DNA from: Pseudosporangium ferrugineum
Lineage (GTDB): Bacteria; Actinomycetota; Actinomycetes; Mycobacteriales; Micromonosporaceae
NCBI RefSeq assembly: GCF_003002065.1
Contig: NZ_PVZG01000004.1
Coordinates: forward strand, 372,001 to 436,000
DNA: 64,000 nucleotides
Direction: 5' to 3'
The position numbers and the translations under genes are program-made. The first letter of the stretch is position 1. Every line of letters starts with the position of its first letter. The notes below the pieces were generated by a model that had not been told where the DNA came from, searched no databases, and worked only from the letters and a program-made list of their open reading frames with translations. Shown here piece after piece: positions 17,432 through 25,327 of the stretch.

Positions 17432-17881
17432 ATGAAGACAATCCGGAACCTCATGGCCGGCGCGGCGGTCACCGCCGCACTGCTGGCCGGCCTTCCCACC
17501 GCGGCGCACGCCCAGCCGGCCGCCGCGCCGGCCCGGGCCGGCGCCCAGCTGCTCGGCGACGGGTACTTCTACGCCTGGGACCTGCCCTACAAGAGCGGGG
17601 CAAGCTGCCGATGGTTCAACTCGGACACCAACTGGGGCGACAACTGCGGCAACTTCCGCAACAGGGCCTCGTCGGTGCAGAACAACAGCTCGCAGGGCAA
17701 CTACGCCAACCTCTACTACCACCCTGACGGCGGCGGCGCGTGGGCCTGCATCGCCCCCGGGGACTACTGGGACAACCTCGCCAACTACTACTTCACCTGG
17801 GGTCCCGCCGACGGCAAGAACAAGTCCACGAACAACGAGATCGCCGGCTTCCGCTGGACCACCACGCAGTGCGGGCGATGA
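17432..17881 (+). CDS. Secreted peptidase inhibitor I36-like (crystallin-fold) protein
   Basis: 149 residues with a Sec signal peptide (MKTIRNLMAGAAVTAALLAG, cleavage after AHA). The mature domain has the pattern of Streptomyces I36-type proteins (SMPI-like, beta/gamma-crystallin fold): an aromatic first strand (GYFYAWDLP), then SCRWFNSDTNWGDNCGNFRN, the RASSVQNNSSQGNYANLYYH core, and ACIAPGDYWDNL. Cysteines pair as in secreted inhibitors. The founding member inhibits metalloproteases, but many relatives have no tested activity. GGAGG 7 nt before the ATG. A strong terminator follows immediately. Confidence 0.78.
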   Translation: MKTIRNLMAGAAVTAALLAGLPTAAHAQPAAAPARAGAQLLGDGYFYAWDLPYKSGASCRWFNSDTNWGDNCGNFRNRASSVQNNSSQGNYANLYYHPDGGGAWACIAPGDYWDNLANYYFTWGPADGKNKSTNNEIAGFRWTTTQCGR

Positions 17882-17896
17882 CGCCCGGGTAGTGAC

Positions 17897-17932
17897 GCGA
17901 GGCGCCGATCCGGGGAGGGATCGGCGCCTCGC
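17897..17932. terminator. Strong hairpin terminator
   Basis: GCGAGGCGCCGATCC and GGATCGGCGCCTCGC are perfect 15-bp arms around the loop GGGGAG. It separates the I36-like gene from the convergent FMN-binding gene ending at 17939 and can serve both strands. Confidence 0.85.
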
Positions 17933-17938
17933 CGCTGT

Positions 17939-18307
17939 TCATCGCGCCGCCGCGTCGAGCGCCGACTGCAGCGACCGCCGATATCCCTCGCTGGTCACGG
18001 TCGCGCCGGACACCGCGTCCACCCGGGCGCTCTGCGCCGTCAGGGTGGCCCGCTGCAGCACCGGCAACGCTGCCTCGCTGATCCGCTCGCTGACCGCGTT
18101 GCTGTCCGGGAACACCGGCACCGCGACGCCGGTGATCCGGCCGTCGTCGATCGTGACCACGACCTGGACCGGTCCGGGCGGGGTCGGCACCACCCGGCCC
18201 GCATGGGTACGCGCGCCGCCCGCCGCGGCGCCCGGATTGATCCGCGTGCTGAACACCAGCACCAGGGCGGCGACGGTGCACAGCAGCCAGAGAGCCGCAC
18301 GACGCAT
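17939..18307 (-). CDS. FMN-binding domain protein
   Basis: 122 residues with an N-terminal membrane anchor (ALWLLCTVAALVLVFST) and one FMN-binding domain of the NqrC/RnfG/NosR type. The signature VDAVSGATVTSEGYRRSL contains the SGAT motif whose Thr accepts FMN covalently in this family; VVVTIDDGRITGVAVPVFPD precedes it. It lies 18 bp downstream of the ferric-reductase-like gene on the same strand. Small FMN-binding proteins often accompany such membrane reductases, probably carrying electrons on the outer membrane face. If the frameshift in the partner is real, this gene may have lost its electron donor. Confidence 0.86.
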   Translation of the reverse strand: MRRAALWLLCTVAALVLVFSTRINPGAAAGGARTHAGRVVPTPPGPVQVVVTIDDGRITGVAVPVFPDSNAVSERISEAALPVLQRATLTAQSARVDAVSGATVTSEGYRRSLQSALDAAAR

Positions 18308-18325
18308 GGCTTCGTCCTTTCCTGC

Positions 18326-19739
18326 TCAGCGATGGAAGAGCTCGGTGTGCACGCGCGCGGCGGGCGTGCCGGCGGCGCGGGCGGCGGAGCGTACGTGCGC
18401 AGCCCAGGCCTCCGGACCGCACACGTACACGTGGGACCGGGCCACCTCCGGCGCGATCCGGCGCAGCTCGGCGGCGTCGTCCCCGCCGGCGGCGAGCGGG
18501 GCGGGCAGCCACGAGGGGCGCTCGGCCCGGGGACCGATCAGGCGGGCCACGCGGACGCCGCGGACCTCGGCCAGCCGGTCCAGCTCGGCGCCGAACGCGG
18601 CCTCTCCGGCGGTACGCACCCGGTACACGAGAGTGGCCTCGCCCGGCCCGTACGGCAGCTCCTCCAGCAGCGCGAGCAGCGGCGTGATCCCGATGCCGCA
18701 GGCCATCAGGAGCACCGGGCCGCCGTCGTACGTCTCGCCGGTCAGCCGGCCGAACGGCCCCTCGACCAATGCCCGGGTGCCGGGCCGCAGCCGGGCGATC
18801 CGGGCGCTGCCGTCACCGACCTCCCGGACCGTGATGCGCAGCCGGTCGGCGCGCGGCGCGGCGGACAGCGAGAACGGGTGCGCCCGCGACCAGCCGGGCC
18901 CGTCCAGGAACCGCCACTGGAGGAACTGGCCGGCCCGCGCGGGGAGCCGGTCGAGCCGGCGGCCGGTGAGATACACCGAGGTGATCCCCGGTGCCTCGGT
19001 CACCACAACGGTCACGGTCAGCCGGTGCCGCAGGTTACGCGCGACCGGCACGCCGACCCGGTAGGTCAGCACCGCGACGGCGGCCAGCGCGTACAGCGAC
19101 CACCAGTAGGTCCGGGCCGCCGTCGAGCCGACGAAGTCGGCACCGGTCCACAGCTGGTGCGGCAGCGCCAGGCCGGTCCCCAGGTACGCGTACAGGTGCA
19201 GCACGTGCCACGTCTCGTGGCGCAGCCGCCGCCGCGCCGCCCGCGCCGACGTGGCCGCCACCAGGACCAGCGCCAGCGAACCCGCGGCGGCCATGAGCAT
19301 CCCGGGATAGGTGGCGACGATCCGCACCAGCGTGGCGCCGAACCCGGATCCCGCCACCGCGCCGGTCCCCAGCACGATCCACTGGATGTGCAGCAGCATC
19401 AAGGCTGATCGACGCGACGCCGGTCCACCGGTGCCAGCGGGCCAGCCGGTCCGTGCCGAACGCCCGCTCGAGCACCGGCACCCGGGCCATCAGGAGCACC
19501 TGCACCAGCAGGAGATCGGAGGCCAGCAGGCCGGCCAGGCGCCCGACCGCGAACACCACCGGCGGGCCGCCCGCGCTCACCTGCCGTACGCCCCCGTTGC
19601 GCGCCCACAGAGCCGCCACCACCAGCAGGCTCCCGCCGATCGCGAAGCCGGCCGCGTCGCCCCACCACCGCGGCGCCGCCCGCGGCACGGCCACCCGGGT
19701 GCCCGCCGGCGGCACGGCCGTCGCGGTCACCGGTGCCAC
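18326..19739 (-). pseudogene. Ferric-reductase-like transmembrane flavoprotein, split by a single-base frameshift
   Basis: Two adjacent frames together make one protein. The first begins at GTG 19739 and runs through two or three TM helices to RWHRWTGVASIS. Near 19403-19404 the reading continues one base out of frame as LMLLHIQWIVLGTG and goes on to 18326. Removing one base of the GG pair there gives a 470-residue protein: a ferric-reductase-like membrane domain with haem-ligand-type His (WHRW, LLHIQW, WHVLHLY, LPHQLW), an FAD-binding segment (RAHPFSLSAAP) and an NAD(P)-binding domain (VLLMACGIGITPLLALLEEL, HVYVCGPEAW). Left as it stands, the first piece would lack its flavin domains. It may be a real mutation or a base-call error. 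Confidence 0.75.
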
Positions 19740-20281
19740 CGGCCCTCCGGGTACCCGCCCTCCACCTGCACGTTCTCCTCCGGCGTGCCGTCGACGCAGG
19801 TGATGTCGAGCCGCACCGCCGGCGGTCCGCCGCCGCGGCCCCCGCCCCCGCCGCTGCGGCTGAACCGGATCGACGCCTTGCGCGCCGGGCCCTTCTCGAT
19901 CGGGCTCGCCGCATAGCCCTGTTCCGGGCTCCAGCTCAGCAGCGTGGCCCGGTCGCCGGTGCAGGACGCCATCAGGGTGCTGCCGCCGCGGCCGAACGCG
20001 CGGGTCCTGGTGACCTGTGCGGACTTGGACGCGACTGGGGCCGTCGTGACCGGCCCGGTCGCGGTGGGCGTCGTCGCGGTGGGCGTTGCCGGGGCGGATG
20101 CGGCCGGCGGCGCGGTCCCGGTGGCGCTCAGACGGTCGGAGACCTCCGCCCCGGTCAGCGGCTGCGCCGGCGAGCCGGCGATGTCGTCACCCAGCGTGTT
20201 CACCGCCGCTACACCGAGGGCGGTGGTCAGTCCGGCCGCCGCGAGCCACGCCCCGGCACCTATGCTCCAATGACTTTTCAC
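19727..20281 (-). CDS. Membrane-anchored hypothetical protein with Pro/Thr/Ala linker
   Basis: 184 residues from GTG. An N-terminal hydrophobic segment (AGAWLAAAGLTTALGVAAVN) is followed by a Thr/Pro/Ala-rich linker (TPTATTPTATGPVTTAPV) and a small C-terminal domain with two cysteines (LMASCTGDRATLLSW, RLDITCVDGTPEENV) and a Gly-rich loop. The Cys-containing end resembles secreted domains of unknown function in actinomycetes. Its stop overlaps the start of the ferric-reductase-like gene by 13 bp, so the products are made together and may form one extracytoplasmic redox unit with the FMN-binding protein. The OmpR-type regulator gene diverges 48 bp away. Confidence 0.68.
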   Translation of the reverse strand: MKSHWSIGAGAWLAAAGLTTALGVAAVNTLGDDIAGSPAQPLTGAEVSDRLSATGTAPPAASAPATPTATTPTATGPVTTAPVASKSAQVTRTRAFGRGGSTLMASCTGDRATLLSWSPEQGYAASPIEKGPARKASIRFSRSGGGGGRGGGPPAVRLDITCVDGTPEENVQVEGGYPEGRWHR

Positions 20282-20317
20282 TGCTCAAGCATCTTCGATC
20301 GGTTGCTAAGGTGCGGT

Positions 20318-20323
20318 TAACGT
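20318..20323 (+). promoter_or_regulatory. Leaderless -10 element (TAACGT) for the OmpR-type regulator
   Basis: TAACGT, then six bases (ggggct), then ATG at 20330. With no ribosome-binding site and this spacing, transcription should begin at the A of the start codon. Confidence 0.6.
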
Positions 20324-20329
20324 GGGGCT

Positions 20330-21019
20330 ATGCCGAAGATCCTGATCGTCGAGGACGACGTCACCATCCGCACGGGGGTGGTGCGCGCTCTCACGGAGCG
20401 TAATCATGCGGTCGTGTCGGCGGCGACGGCGATGGACGGGTTGCGGCTCGCGATGTCGGAGAAGCCCGATGTGCTGCTGCTGGATCTCGGCCTGCCCGAC
20501 GCGGACGGCCGCGAGATGCTCCGGATGCTGCGGGCGGTCAGCCAGGTGCCGGTGATCGTGGTCACCGCCCGCCGCTCGGAGAGCGAGATCGTGCAGGCGC
20601 TCGACGCCGGCGCCGACGACTACGTGGTCAAACCGTACGGCGCCGACCAGATCGACGCCCGCATCCGGGCGGTGCTGCGCCGCCTCGGCACCGGCCCGCA
20701 GGCGGCGGACCGGGACACCGCGGTGACCGTCGGCGGCCTGCGCATCGACCCGCGCTCCCGGCAGTCCACCCTGGACGGCACCGCGCTCGACCTGTCCCCG
20801 CGGGAGTTCGACCTGCTGTACTTCCTCGCCCTGCGGGCCGGCGAGGTGATCAGCAAGCGGGAGCTGCTCACCGAGGTGTGGCGGCTGCCGTACCACCGGG
20901 CCGACAAGACCGTCGACGTGCACCTGTCGTGGCTGCGCCGCAAGCTCGGGGAGACCGCGCAGGAGCCGCGATACCTGCACACCGTACGACGGGTCGGCAT
21001 CCGGCTGGCGGCACCGTGA
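20330..21019 (+). CDS. OmpR-type response regulator
   Basis: 229 residues. The receiver domain has the acidic pair VEDD (9-10), the phospho-acceptor Asp52 in VLLLDLGLPDADG, Thr in VVTARRSE and Lys in DDYVVKPYG. The C-terminal winged helix is complete: LDLSPREFDLLYFLALRAGEVIS, KRELLTEVW, and the recognition helix DKTVDVHLSWLRRKLGE. It overlaps the histidine kinase gene by GTGA, so the pair is translationally coupled. The divergent membrane-redox genes (20281 to 17939) are the nearest plausible targets, but no operator is obvious in the 48-bp gap. Confidence 0.93.
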   Translation: MPKILIVEDDVTIRTGVVRALTERNHAVVSAATAMDGLRLAMSEKPDVLLLDLGLPDADGREMLRMLRAVSQVPVIVVTARRSESEIVQALDAGADDYVVKPYGADQIDARIRAVLRRLGTGPQAADRDTAVTVGGLRIDPRSRQSTLDGTALDLSPREFDLLYFLALRAGEVISKRELLTEVWRLPYHRADKTVDVHLSWLRRKLGETAQEPRYLHTVRRVGIRLAAP

Positions 21020-22317
21020 GGCGCCGGATCGCGGTGCTGGTGACCGCCGCGATGGCCCTGGTGCTGGTGTCGTTCGTGGTGCCGCTGGCGCTGCTGGTCG
21101 GGCGTACCACCGCGGACCGGGCGGTGAGCCGGGCGGTCGGGGAGGCGCAGTCGCTGAGCGTCCTGGTCGCCACCAGCGACACCGCCACCCTGCGGCTCGG
21201 GCTGGACCGGGCCAACTCCGGCACCCGGTTCCCGCTCACCGTCTTCCTGCCGGACGGCACCGTCGTCGGCGCGCCCGCCACCGTCACGCCGGCGGTCCGG
21301 CTGGCCGCGCGGGGCGAGAGCTTCTCCGTCGCCCAGCCGTCCGGGCGGGAGATCGTGGTCGCGGTGCAGGGGCTGCCCGCCGGCACCGCGGTCATCCGTA
21401 CCTTCGTGCCGGACGAGGAGCTGACCCGGGGCGTGTCGCGGGCCGCGCTGCTGCTGGCGCTCGCCGGCCTCGGGCTGCTGATCATCGGCGTGGTGGTCGC
21501 GGACCGGCTGGCCGCCTCCCTGGTACGCCCGATCCGCGAACTCGCCCAGCTGTCGCACCGCCTCGGCGGCGGTGACCTCGACGCGCGGGTGGCGCCGTCC
21601 GGCATCGCCGAGATCACCGCGGTCGGGCTGGCCCTCAACCGTCTGGCCGGCCGGATCCGCGACCTGCTCGACGCCGAACGGGAGTCGGCCGCGGACCTCT
21701 CGCATCAGCTGCGTACCCCGCTGACCGCGCTGCGGCTGGAGGCCGCCTCGCTGACCGACCGGGACGGTGCGGCCCGGATCGAGGACCAGATCGCCGAGCT
21801 CGACCACGCCCTGACCCGGGTGATCGGGAACATGCGCCGCCCCGGCGAGGGCCACCCGGCGACGATGGCCGGACCGGCCGACGCGGCCGCGGTGGTCACC
21901 GCCCGGACGGCCTTCTGGGCGGTGCTCGCCGAGGACCAGCGACGCCCGATGGAGGTCTCGGTCGCGCCCGGCCCGCTGCCGGTCGCGGTCGGCGCCACCG
22001 AGCTGGCCGCCTGCGTCGACGCGCTGCTCGGCAACGTGTTCGCGCACACCCCGGACGGCACCCCGTTCGCGGTGCGGGTGACCGCCCGCGACGGCGGCGG
22101 TGCGCTGCTGGTGGTCGAGGACAGCGGCCCCGGCCCCGGCCCGGTCGACGGCACCCGCCGGGGAATCAGCGGCGCCGGCTCGTCCGGCCTGGGCCTGGAC
22201 ATCGCCCGGCAGGCGGCCGCGGCGTCCGGCGGCGACCTCACGTTCGGCGGGGCCCCCGCCGGCGGCGCCCGGGTGACGGTGGTGCTGGGCGGGCCGTCAC
22301 CCGCCGGTCGCGGGTGA
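21016..22317 (+). CDS. Sensor histidine kinase (HisKA/HATPase)
   Basis: 433 residues from GTG, which overlaps the regulator stop as GTGA. TM1 (IAVLVTAAMALVLVSFVVPLALL) and TM2 (ALLLALAGLGLLIIGVVVADRL) flank an extracytoplasmic sensor of about 130 residues. A HAMP linker (LVRPIRELAQLSHRLGGGDL) leads to the phospho-acceptor helix ESAADLSHQLRTPLTALRLE, with His in SHQLRTP. The ATP-binding domain shows N-box-like LLGNVFAHTPDG, G1 VEDSGPGPG and G2 SSGLGLDIAR. The 3' end overlaps the convergent LysR gene by 21 bp. Confidence 0.92.
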   Translation: MRRRIAVLVTAAMALVLVSFVVPLALLVGRTTADRAVSRAVGEAQSLSVLVATSDTATLRLGLDRANSGTRFPLTVFLPDGTVVGAPATVTPAVRLAARGESFSVAQPSGREIVVAVQGLPAGTAVIRTFVPDEELTRGVSRAALLLALAGLGLLIIGVVVADRLAASLVRPIRELAQLSHRLGGGDLDARVAPSGIAEITAVGLALNRLAGRIRDLLDAERESAADLSHQLRTPLTALRLEAASLTDRDGAARIEDQIAELDHALTRVIGNMRRPGEGHPATMAGPADAAAVVTARTAFWAVLAEDQRRPMEVSVAPGPLPVAVGATELAACVDALLGNVFAHTPDGTPFAVRVTARDGGGALLVVEDSGPGPGPVDGTRRGISGAGSSGLGLDIARQAAAASGGDLTFGGAPAGGARVTVVLGGPSPAGRG

Positions 22318-23199
22318 GGCCGCCAGCATCAGGGCCGTCTGGGTACGCACGCAGCGGGCCACCTCGCGGACGTGGATCGGCGCCGGCGCGGGCGGGCGCG
22401 CCAGCAGAAGCCGGCGCCGTTGCCCGCCGTCGCCGGCCACCCGGAGCAGGCGCACGCCCGCCGGGACCGCCGGGGCCAGCAGCGCCGACACCGTGGTGAT
22501 GCCGCAGCCGGCCCGCACCAGGGCGAGCTTGCTCAGCCAGTCCCGCGTGTGGTGCGCGACGCGCGGGCGTCCCGGCAGGCCCGGCCACACCCCCAGCCCC
22601 GGTTCCGCCGATCCGGACGGCCCGGCGATCCACGCCTCCCCGGCCAGCGCGTCGACCGGCACCGCGGCGTAGCCGGTCAGCGGGCTGTGCTCCGGCACCG
22701 CCAGCAGCAGCGCGTCCTCCGCCAGCGGCTCCGCCGGCAGCGGCGGCTGCTCGTCGTCCGGCGCCCGGAACGGCGGGCGCGCGCTGAGCAGCGCAAGGTC
22801 CAGGGTCTGCGCCCGGAGCGCACGGGTGAGGGCGGGGGTGCTGCCCTCGCGGGTGCTGACATGGACGTGCGGATGGGTACGCCGCAGCGCCGCCAGCACC
22901 CGGGGCAGCACGGCCGCGCCGGCGAGCGGGATGAGGCCGATCCGTACCTCGCGGGCCTCAGCGGGCAGTCCCCGCAGCGCGAGTTCGGCCGCCTCGGCCG
23001 CCTCCAGCACGGTGGCCGCGTGGCGCAGCAGGGTGCGTCCGGCGTCGGTCAGCCGGACTCCGTCGGGCCGGCGGTCGAACAGCCGGGCGCCGGCGGCCCG
23101 CTCGAGCGCCGCGATCGAGCGGGACACCGCCGACTGCGTGTAGTCGAGCTCGGCCGCGGCAGCGGTGAACGAGCCGCGTTCCGCCACGGCGCGCAGCAC
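22297..23199 (-). CDS. LysR family transcriptional regulator, start region interrupted by a stop codon
   Basis: 300 residues from GTG 23199. The HTH (AVAERGSFTAAAAELDYTQSAVSRSIAALERAAG) and the effector-binding domain (REVRIGLIPLAGAAVLPRVL and beyond) are normal. What is odd is the start: in frame upstream lies ATG-GAG-CTG (23226 down), exactly where LysR proteins begin (MEL...), but the next codon is TAA (23215-23217), followed by codons for TSSLRVLRAV that fit the family. Either translation begins at GTG 23199, losing about nine residues, or the stop is a mutation or base error. The gene is divergent from the tautomerase gene, its likely target. Confidence 0.82.
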   Translation of the reverse strand: MLRAVAERGSFTAAAAELDYTQSAVSRSIAALERAAGARLFDRRPDGVRLTDAGRTLLRHAATVLEAAEAAELALRGLPAEAREVRIGLIPLAGAAVLPRVLAALRRTHPHVHVSTREGSTPALTRALRAQTLDLALLSARPPFRAPDDEQPPLPAEPLAEDALLLAVPEHSPLTGYAAVPVDALAGEAWIAGPSGSAEPGLGVWPGLPGRPRVAHHTRDWLSKLALVRAGCGITTVSALLAPAVPAGVRLLRVAGDGGQRRRLLLARPPAPAPIHVREVARCVRTQTALMLAASPATGG

Positions 23200-23229
23200 C
23201 CGCAGCGACGAGGTTTACAGCTCCATGAG

Positions 23230-23257
23230 TGATCAGCATATCCGCCATGCCTGATCA
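23230..23257. promoter_or_regulatory. Putative LysR binding site
   Basis: TGATCAG (23230-23236) and CTGATCA (23251-23257) form a perfect 7-bp inverted repeat with a 14-bp spacer. It overlaps a TATGCT -10-like hexamer for the LysR gene (minus strand, 23240-23235) and lies just upstream of the tautomerase promoter. This fits autoregulation plus activation of the divergent gene. Confidence 0.6.
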
Positions 23258-23285
23258 TCGCTTTTCGCATGGGTCGGACCGCGCC

Positions 23286-23291
23286 TACGGT
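23286..23291 (+). promoter_or_regulatory. Leaderless -10 element (TACGGT) for the tautomerase gene
   Basis: TACGGT, six bases (cgatcc), then ATG at 23298; no ribosome-binding site is present. The LysR-type inverted repeat sits about 30-55 bp upstream, a normal activator position. Confidence 0.55.
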
Positions 23292-23297
23292 CGATCC

Positions 23298-23711
23298 ATG
23301 CCTCTGATCCACGTAGCCCTCCGCGAGGGCACCGACCCCCATTACCGGCGCGCCCTCGCCACCGGCATCCAGCGCGCGATGATCGACGTCCTCGGCATCC
23401 CCGACGACGACTACTTCCAGCTCACGCACGAGCAGACGGCCGAGAACCTGATCTACGACCGGAACTTCTTCGGGGTGCCCCGCAGCGACGACGCGGTGCT
23501 CGTCGCGCTCTCCTTCAACGCCCGCCCGGCCGCCGCCAAGCAGGCCCTCTTCGAGGCGATCGCCGGCAACCTGGAGCGCGATCCCGGCCTGCCCCGCACC
23601 GACCTGTTCATGACGATCGTGGAGACGGCGCCGGAGAACTGGTGGGCCCAGGGCCGCACGGTGGACCCGATCTCCGGCACCGACTCCCGCATGGCCCCGC
23701 AGCCGGGCTGA
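23298..23711 (+). CDS. Tautomerase family protein (4-OT superfamily)
   Basis: 137 residues starting MPLIHVALREGTDPHYRRALATG. In this superfamily Pro2, exposed after Met removal, is the catalytic base, and it is present. The beta-alpha-beta unit continues with IQRAMIDVLGIPDDDYFQLTHEQ and a second related unit (AVLVALSFNARPAAAKQALFEAI, LFMTIVETAPENWW), typical of the Tautomerase_2 type. These enzymes tautomerise keto/enol acids or dehalogenate; the substrate is unknown. The gene is divergent from and probably controlled by the LysR regulator. Confidence 0.86.
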   Translation: MPLIHVALREGTDPHYRRALATGIQRAMIDVLGIPDDDYFQLTHEQTAENLIYDRNFFGVPRSDDAVLVALSFNARPAAAKQALFEAIAGNLERDPGLPRTDLFMTIVETAPENWWAQGRTVDPISGTDSRMAPQPG

Positions 23712-23742
23712 CCACCCGGGCCGCCCGGTCGCGCGGTCCTGG

Positions 23743-23770
23743 CGCCCCCGCCGTCGATCCGGCGGGGGCG
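23743..23770. terminator. Terminator hairpin between tautomerase and VOC genes
   Basis: CGCCCCCGCCG and CGGCGGGGGCG are perfect 11-bp arms around TCGATC, between convergent stops at 23711 and 23772; it can serve both genes. Confidence 0.8.
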
Positions 23771-23771
23771 G

Positions 23772-24170
23772 TCAGCGGCGGAATTTCTCGATCGCCGCGG
23801 GGGTCACCGGGGTGAAGAAGTTGACCAGGTTGCCGTCGGGGTCGCGGAACAGCAGGGCCCGGTTGCCCCAGGGCATCGTCGTGGGCACGTTCACGAAGTC
23901 CTCCACGACGCCCTTCAGCTTCTCGTAGAGCGCGTCCACGTCGTCCACCAGGAACTCGAGGATCGCGGAGCGGTTCTCCGCCGGGCGGGCCGAGCCGGGC
24001 GCGAACAGCGGGACCGTGCGGGTGCTGCCGATCGCCAGAGTGCCGTGGGCGGTGCGCAGCTCGGCGAAGTCCTCGTTGCCCCAGACCGCCTGCACCCCCG
24101 TGACCCTCTCGTAGAAGCCGACGAGGCGGTTGACGTCGCCGGTGATGACGCGGATCGAGACGAAATCCAT
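23772..24170 (-). CDS. VOC (glyoxalase/bleomycin-resistance fold) protein
   Basis: 132 residues, one VOC unit pair: strands DFVSIRVITGDVNRLVGFYE and ELRTAHGTLAIGS in the first module, then AILEFLVDDVDALYEKL and LFRDPDGNLVNFFTPV in the second. The second-module pattern FRDPDGNLVNFF is classic. The usual metal-ligand positions are only partly kept (Glu in AILEFLV; Asn-Phe where many have Glu), so catalysis may be absent and a binding or sequestration role is possible. It is divergent from a WYL-domain regulator and shares an inverted-repeat promoter with it. Confidence 0.83.
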   Translation of the reverse strand: MDFVSIRVITGDVNRLVGFYERVTGVQAVWGNEDFAELRTAHGTLAIGSTRTVPLFAPGSARPAENRSAILEFLVDDVDALYEKLKGVVEDFVNVPTTMPWGNRALLFRDPDGNLVNFFTPVTPAAIEKFRR

Positions 24171-24225
24171 GATTGCTCCGTGTTCGTGGTCTCCCGTGGT
24201 GCCCTGTCGACCTCGACGCTAGAAC

Positions 24226-24254
24226 GAATACCGGACTGCTTCGGTCCAGTATTC
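24226..24254. promoter_or_regulatory. Inverted repeat in the VOC/WYL divergent promoter
   Basis: GAATACCGGAC (24226-24236) and GTCCAGTATTC (24244-24254) pair at 10 of 11 positions around a 7-bp spacer. It lies just upstream of a -10-like TAGAGT for the WYL gene (24259-24264, 7 bp before ATG), so autoregulation by the WYL protein is a reasonable guess. Confidence 0.6.
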
Positions 24255-24271
24255 TCGATAGAGTTCGCACC

Positions 24272-25246
24272 ATGGCGGGACCGACGGCCGGGGTGCTCAC
24301 GCTGCTGGAGCTTCTGCAGTCCGGGGGCGTCCGGACGATGACCGAGCTCGCCGACCGGCTCGAGGTCGATCCGCGCACGGTGCGGCGCTACGTGGGGCAC
24401 CTGATCGACCTGGGCGTACCGGTCGAGTCGGTGCGCGGACGCTACGGCGGATATCGGCTGGCGGCCGGCTATCGCCTGCCGCCGCTCATGCTCGGCGACG
24501 ACGAAGCCCTGGCCGTACTCCTCGGCCTGGTCACCGGCCGGCGCGCCGGGCCGGCCGCGACGACGGGTACGGCGACGGCGAGCGAGACGGCCGCCGCGAA
24601 GATCCGTCGCGTGCTGCCGCCGCGGCTCGCGGAGCGGCTGGACGCGGTGCTCGACTCCCTCGCCTTCACCGCCGGGCCCGGCGACGTCCCCGCGCCGCGG
24701 ACCGAGGTCCTGCTCACCGTCGCCGACGCGGTCCGCCACCACCGGCCGATCTCGATCAGATACACCTCGGGCGCCGGCCGTGCCAGTGTCCGCACGCTGC
24801 ACCCGGACGGCCTGGTGAACCACGCGAACCGGTGGTACGTCACCGGCGCCGACCCGGAGGCCGGCGAGGAGCGCACCTTCCGGCTCGACCGCATCGCCGA
24901 CGCGAGGACGCTGCCCGGCTCGTTCGAGCCGCCCACCGGGCCCGGTCCCGCGGAGCGCCTCCTCACCTCGATGGCGCGGGCGCCGTACCGGCACGAGGTG
25001 ACACTGCGGATCCGGGGGACGCTCGAGCAGATCCGCCAGCGGCTGCCGGCCAGCGTCGCCGAGCTGAGCGACGGTACGGACGAGGGCTGGCAGCACGTCG
25101 AGATCCGGGCGGAGAGCCTCGACTGGCTCCCCACGGTGCTCGCCGCGCTCGACCTGCCGTTCGTCATCGAGCGCCCGGACGAACTGCGCGACCGCGTCCT
25201 CGCCCTCGCCGACCGCCTGGCGGCCTCGGCCCGCACCCGGCCGTAG
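24272..25246 (+). CDS. WYL-domain transcriptional regulator (YafY type)
   Basis: 324 residues. The N-terminal winged HTH (VLTLLELLQSGGVRTMTELA, LEVDPRTVRRYVGHL, wing ESVRGRYGGYRL) is the HTH_11/DeoR-like form paired with WYL domains. The WYL region includes HHRPISIRYTSGAGRASVRT, HPDGLVNHANRWYVTGADPE and FRLDRIADARTL, in which the WYL motif reads WYV. A C-terminal WCX-like extension follows. WYL proteins sense nucleotides, nucleic acids or small ligands. The ATG fits leaderless initiation (TAGAGT at -7). The final codons and stop lie within a tandem duplication. Confidence 0.9.
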   Translation: MAGPTAGVLTLLELLQSGGVRTMTELADRLEVDPRTVRRYVGHLIDLGVPVESVRGRYGGYRLAAGYRLPPLMLGDDEALAVLLGLVTGRRAGPAATTGTATASETAAAKIRRVLPPRLAERLDAVLDSLAFTAGPGDVPAPRTEVLLTVADAVRHHRPISIRYTSGAGRASVRTLHPDGLVNHANRWYVTGADPEAGEERTFRLDRIADARTLPGSFEPPTGPGPAERLLTSMARAPYRHEVTLRIRGTLEQIRQRLPASVAELSDGTDEGWQHVEIRAESLDWLPTVLAALDLPFVIERPDELRDRVLALADRLAASARTRP

Positions 25247-25327
25247 CGGCGGGCGTCAGCCGATCCAGGGCGGCCGACGCCAGCACCCGGCCGTAGCAGC
25301 AGGCGTCAGCCGATCCAGGGCGGCCGA
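25233..25327. repeat. Two-copy tandem repeat (45-bp units, 50-bp period)
   Basis: Copy 1 (25233-25277) and copy 2 (25283-25327) differ at two positions. Copy 1 contains the last codons and TAG of the WYL gene; copy 2 contains an equivalent CCGTAG and the 3' end of the convergent gene ending at 25306. The duplicated unit thus carries the ends of both genes, and a recent slippage or unequal exchange is likely. Confidence 0.85.
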
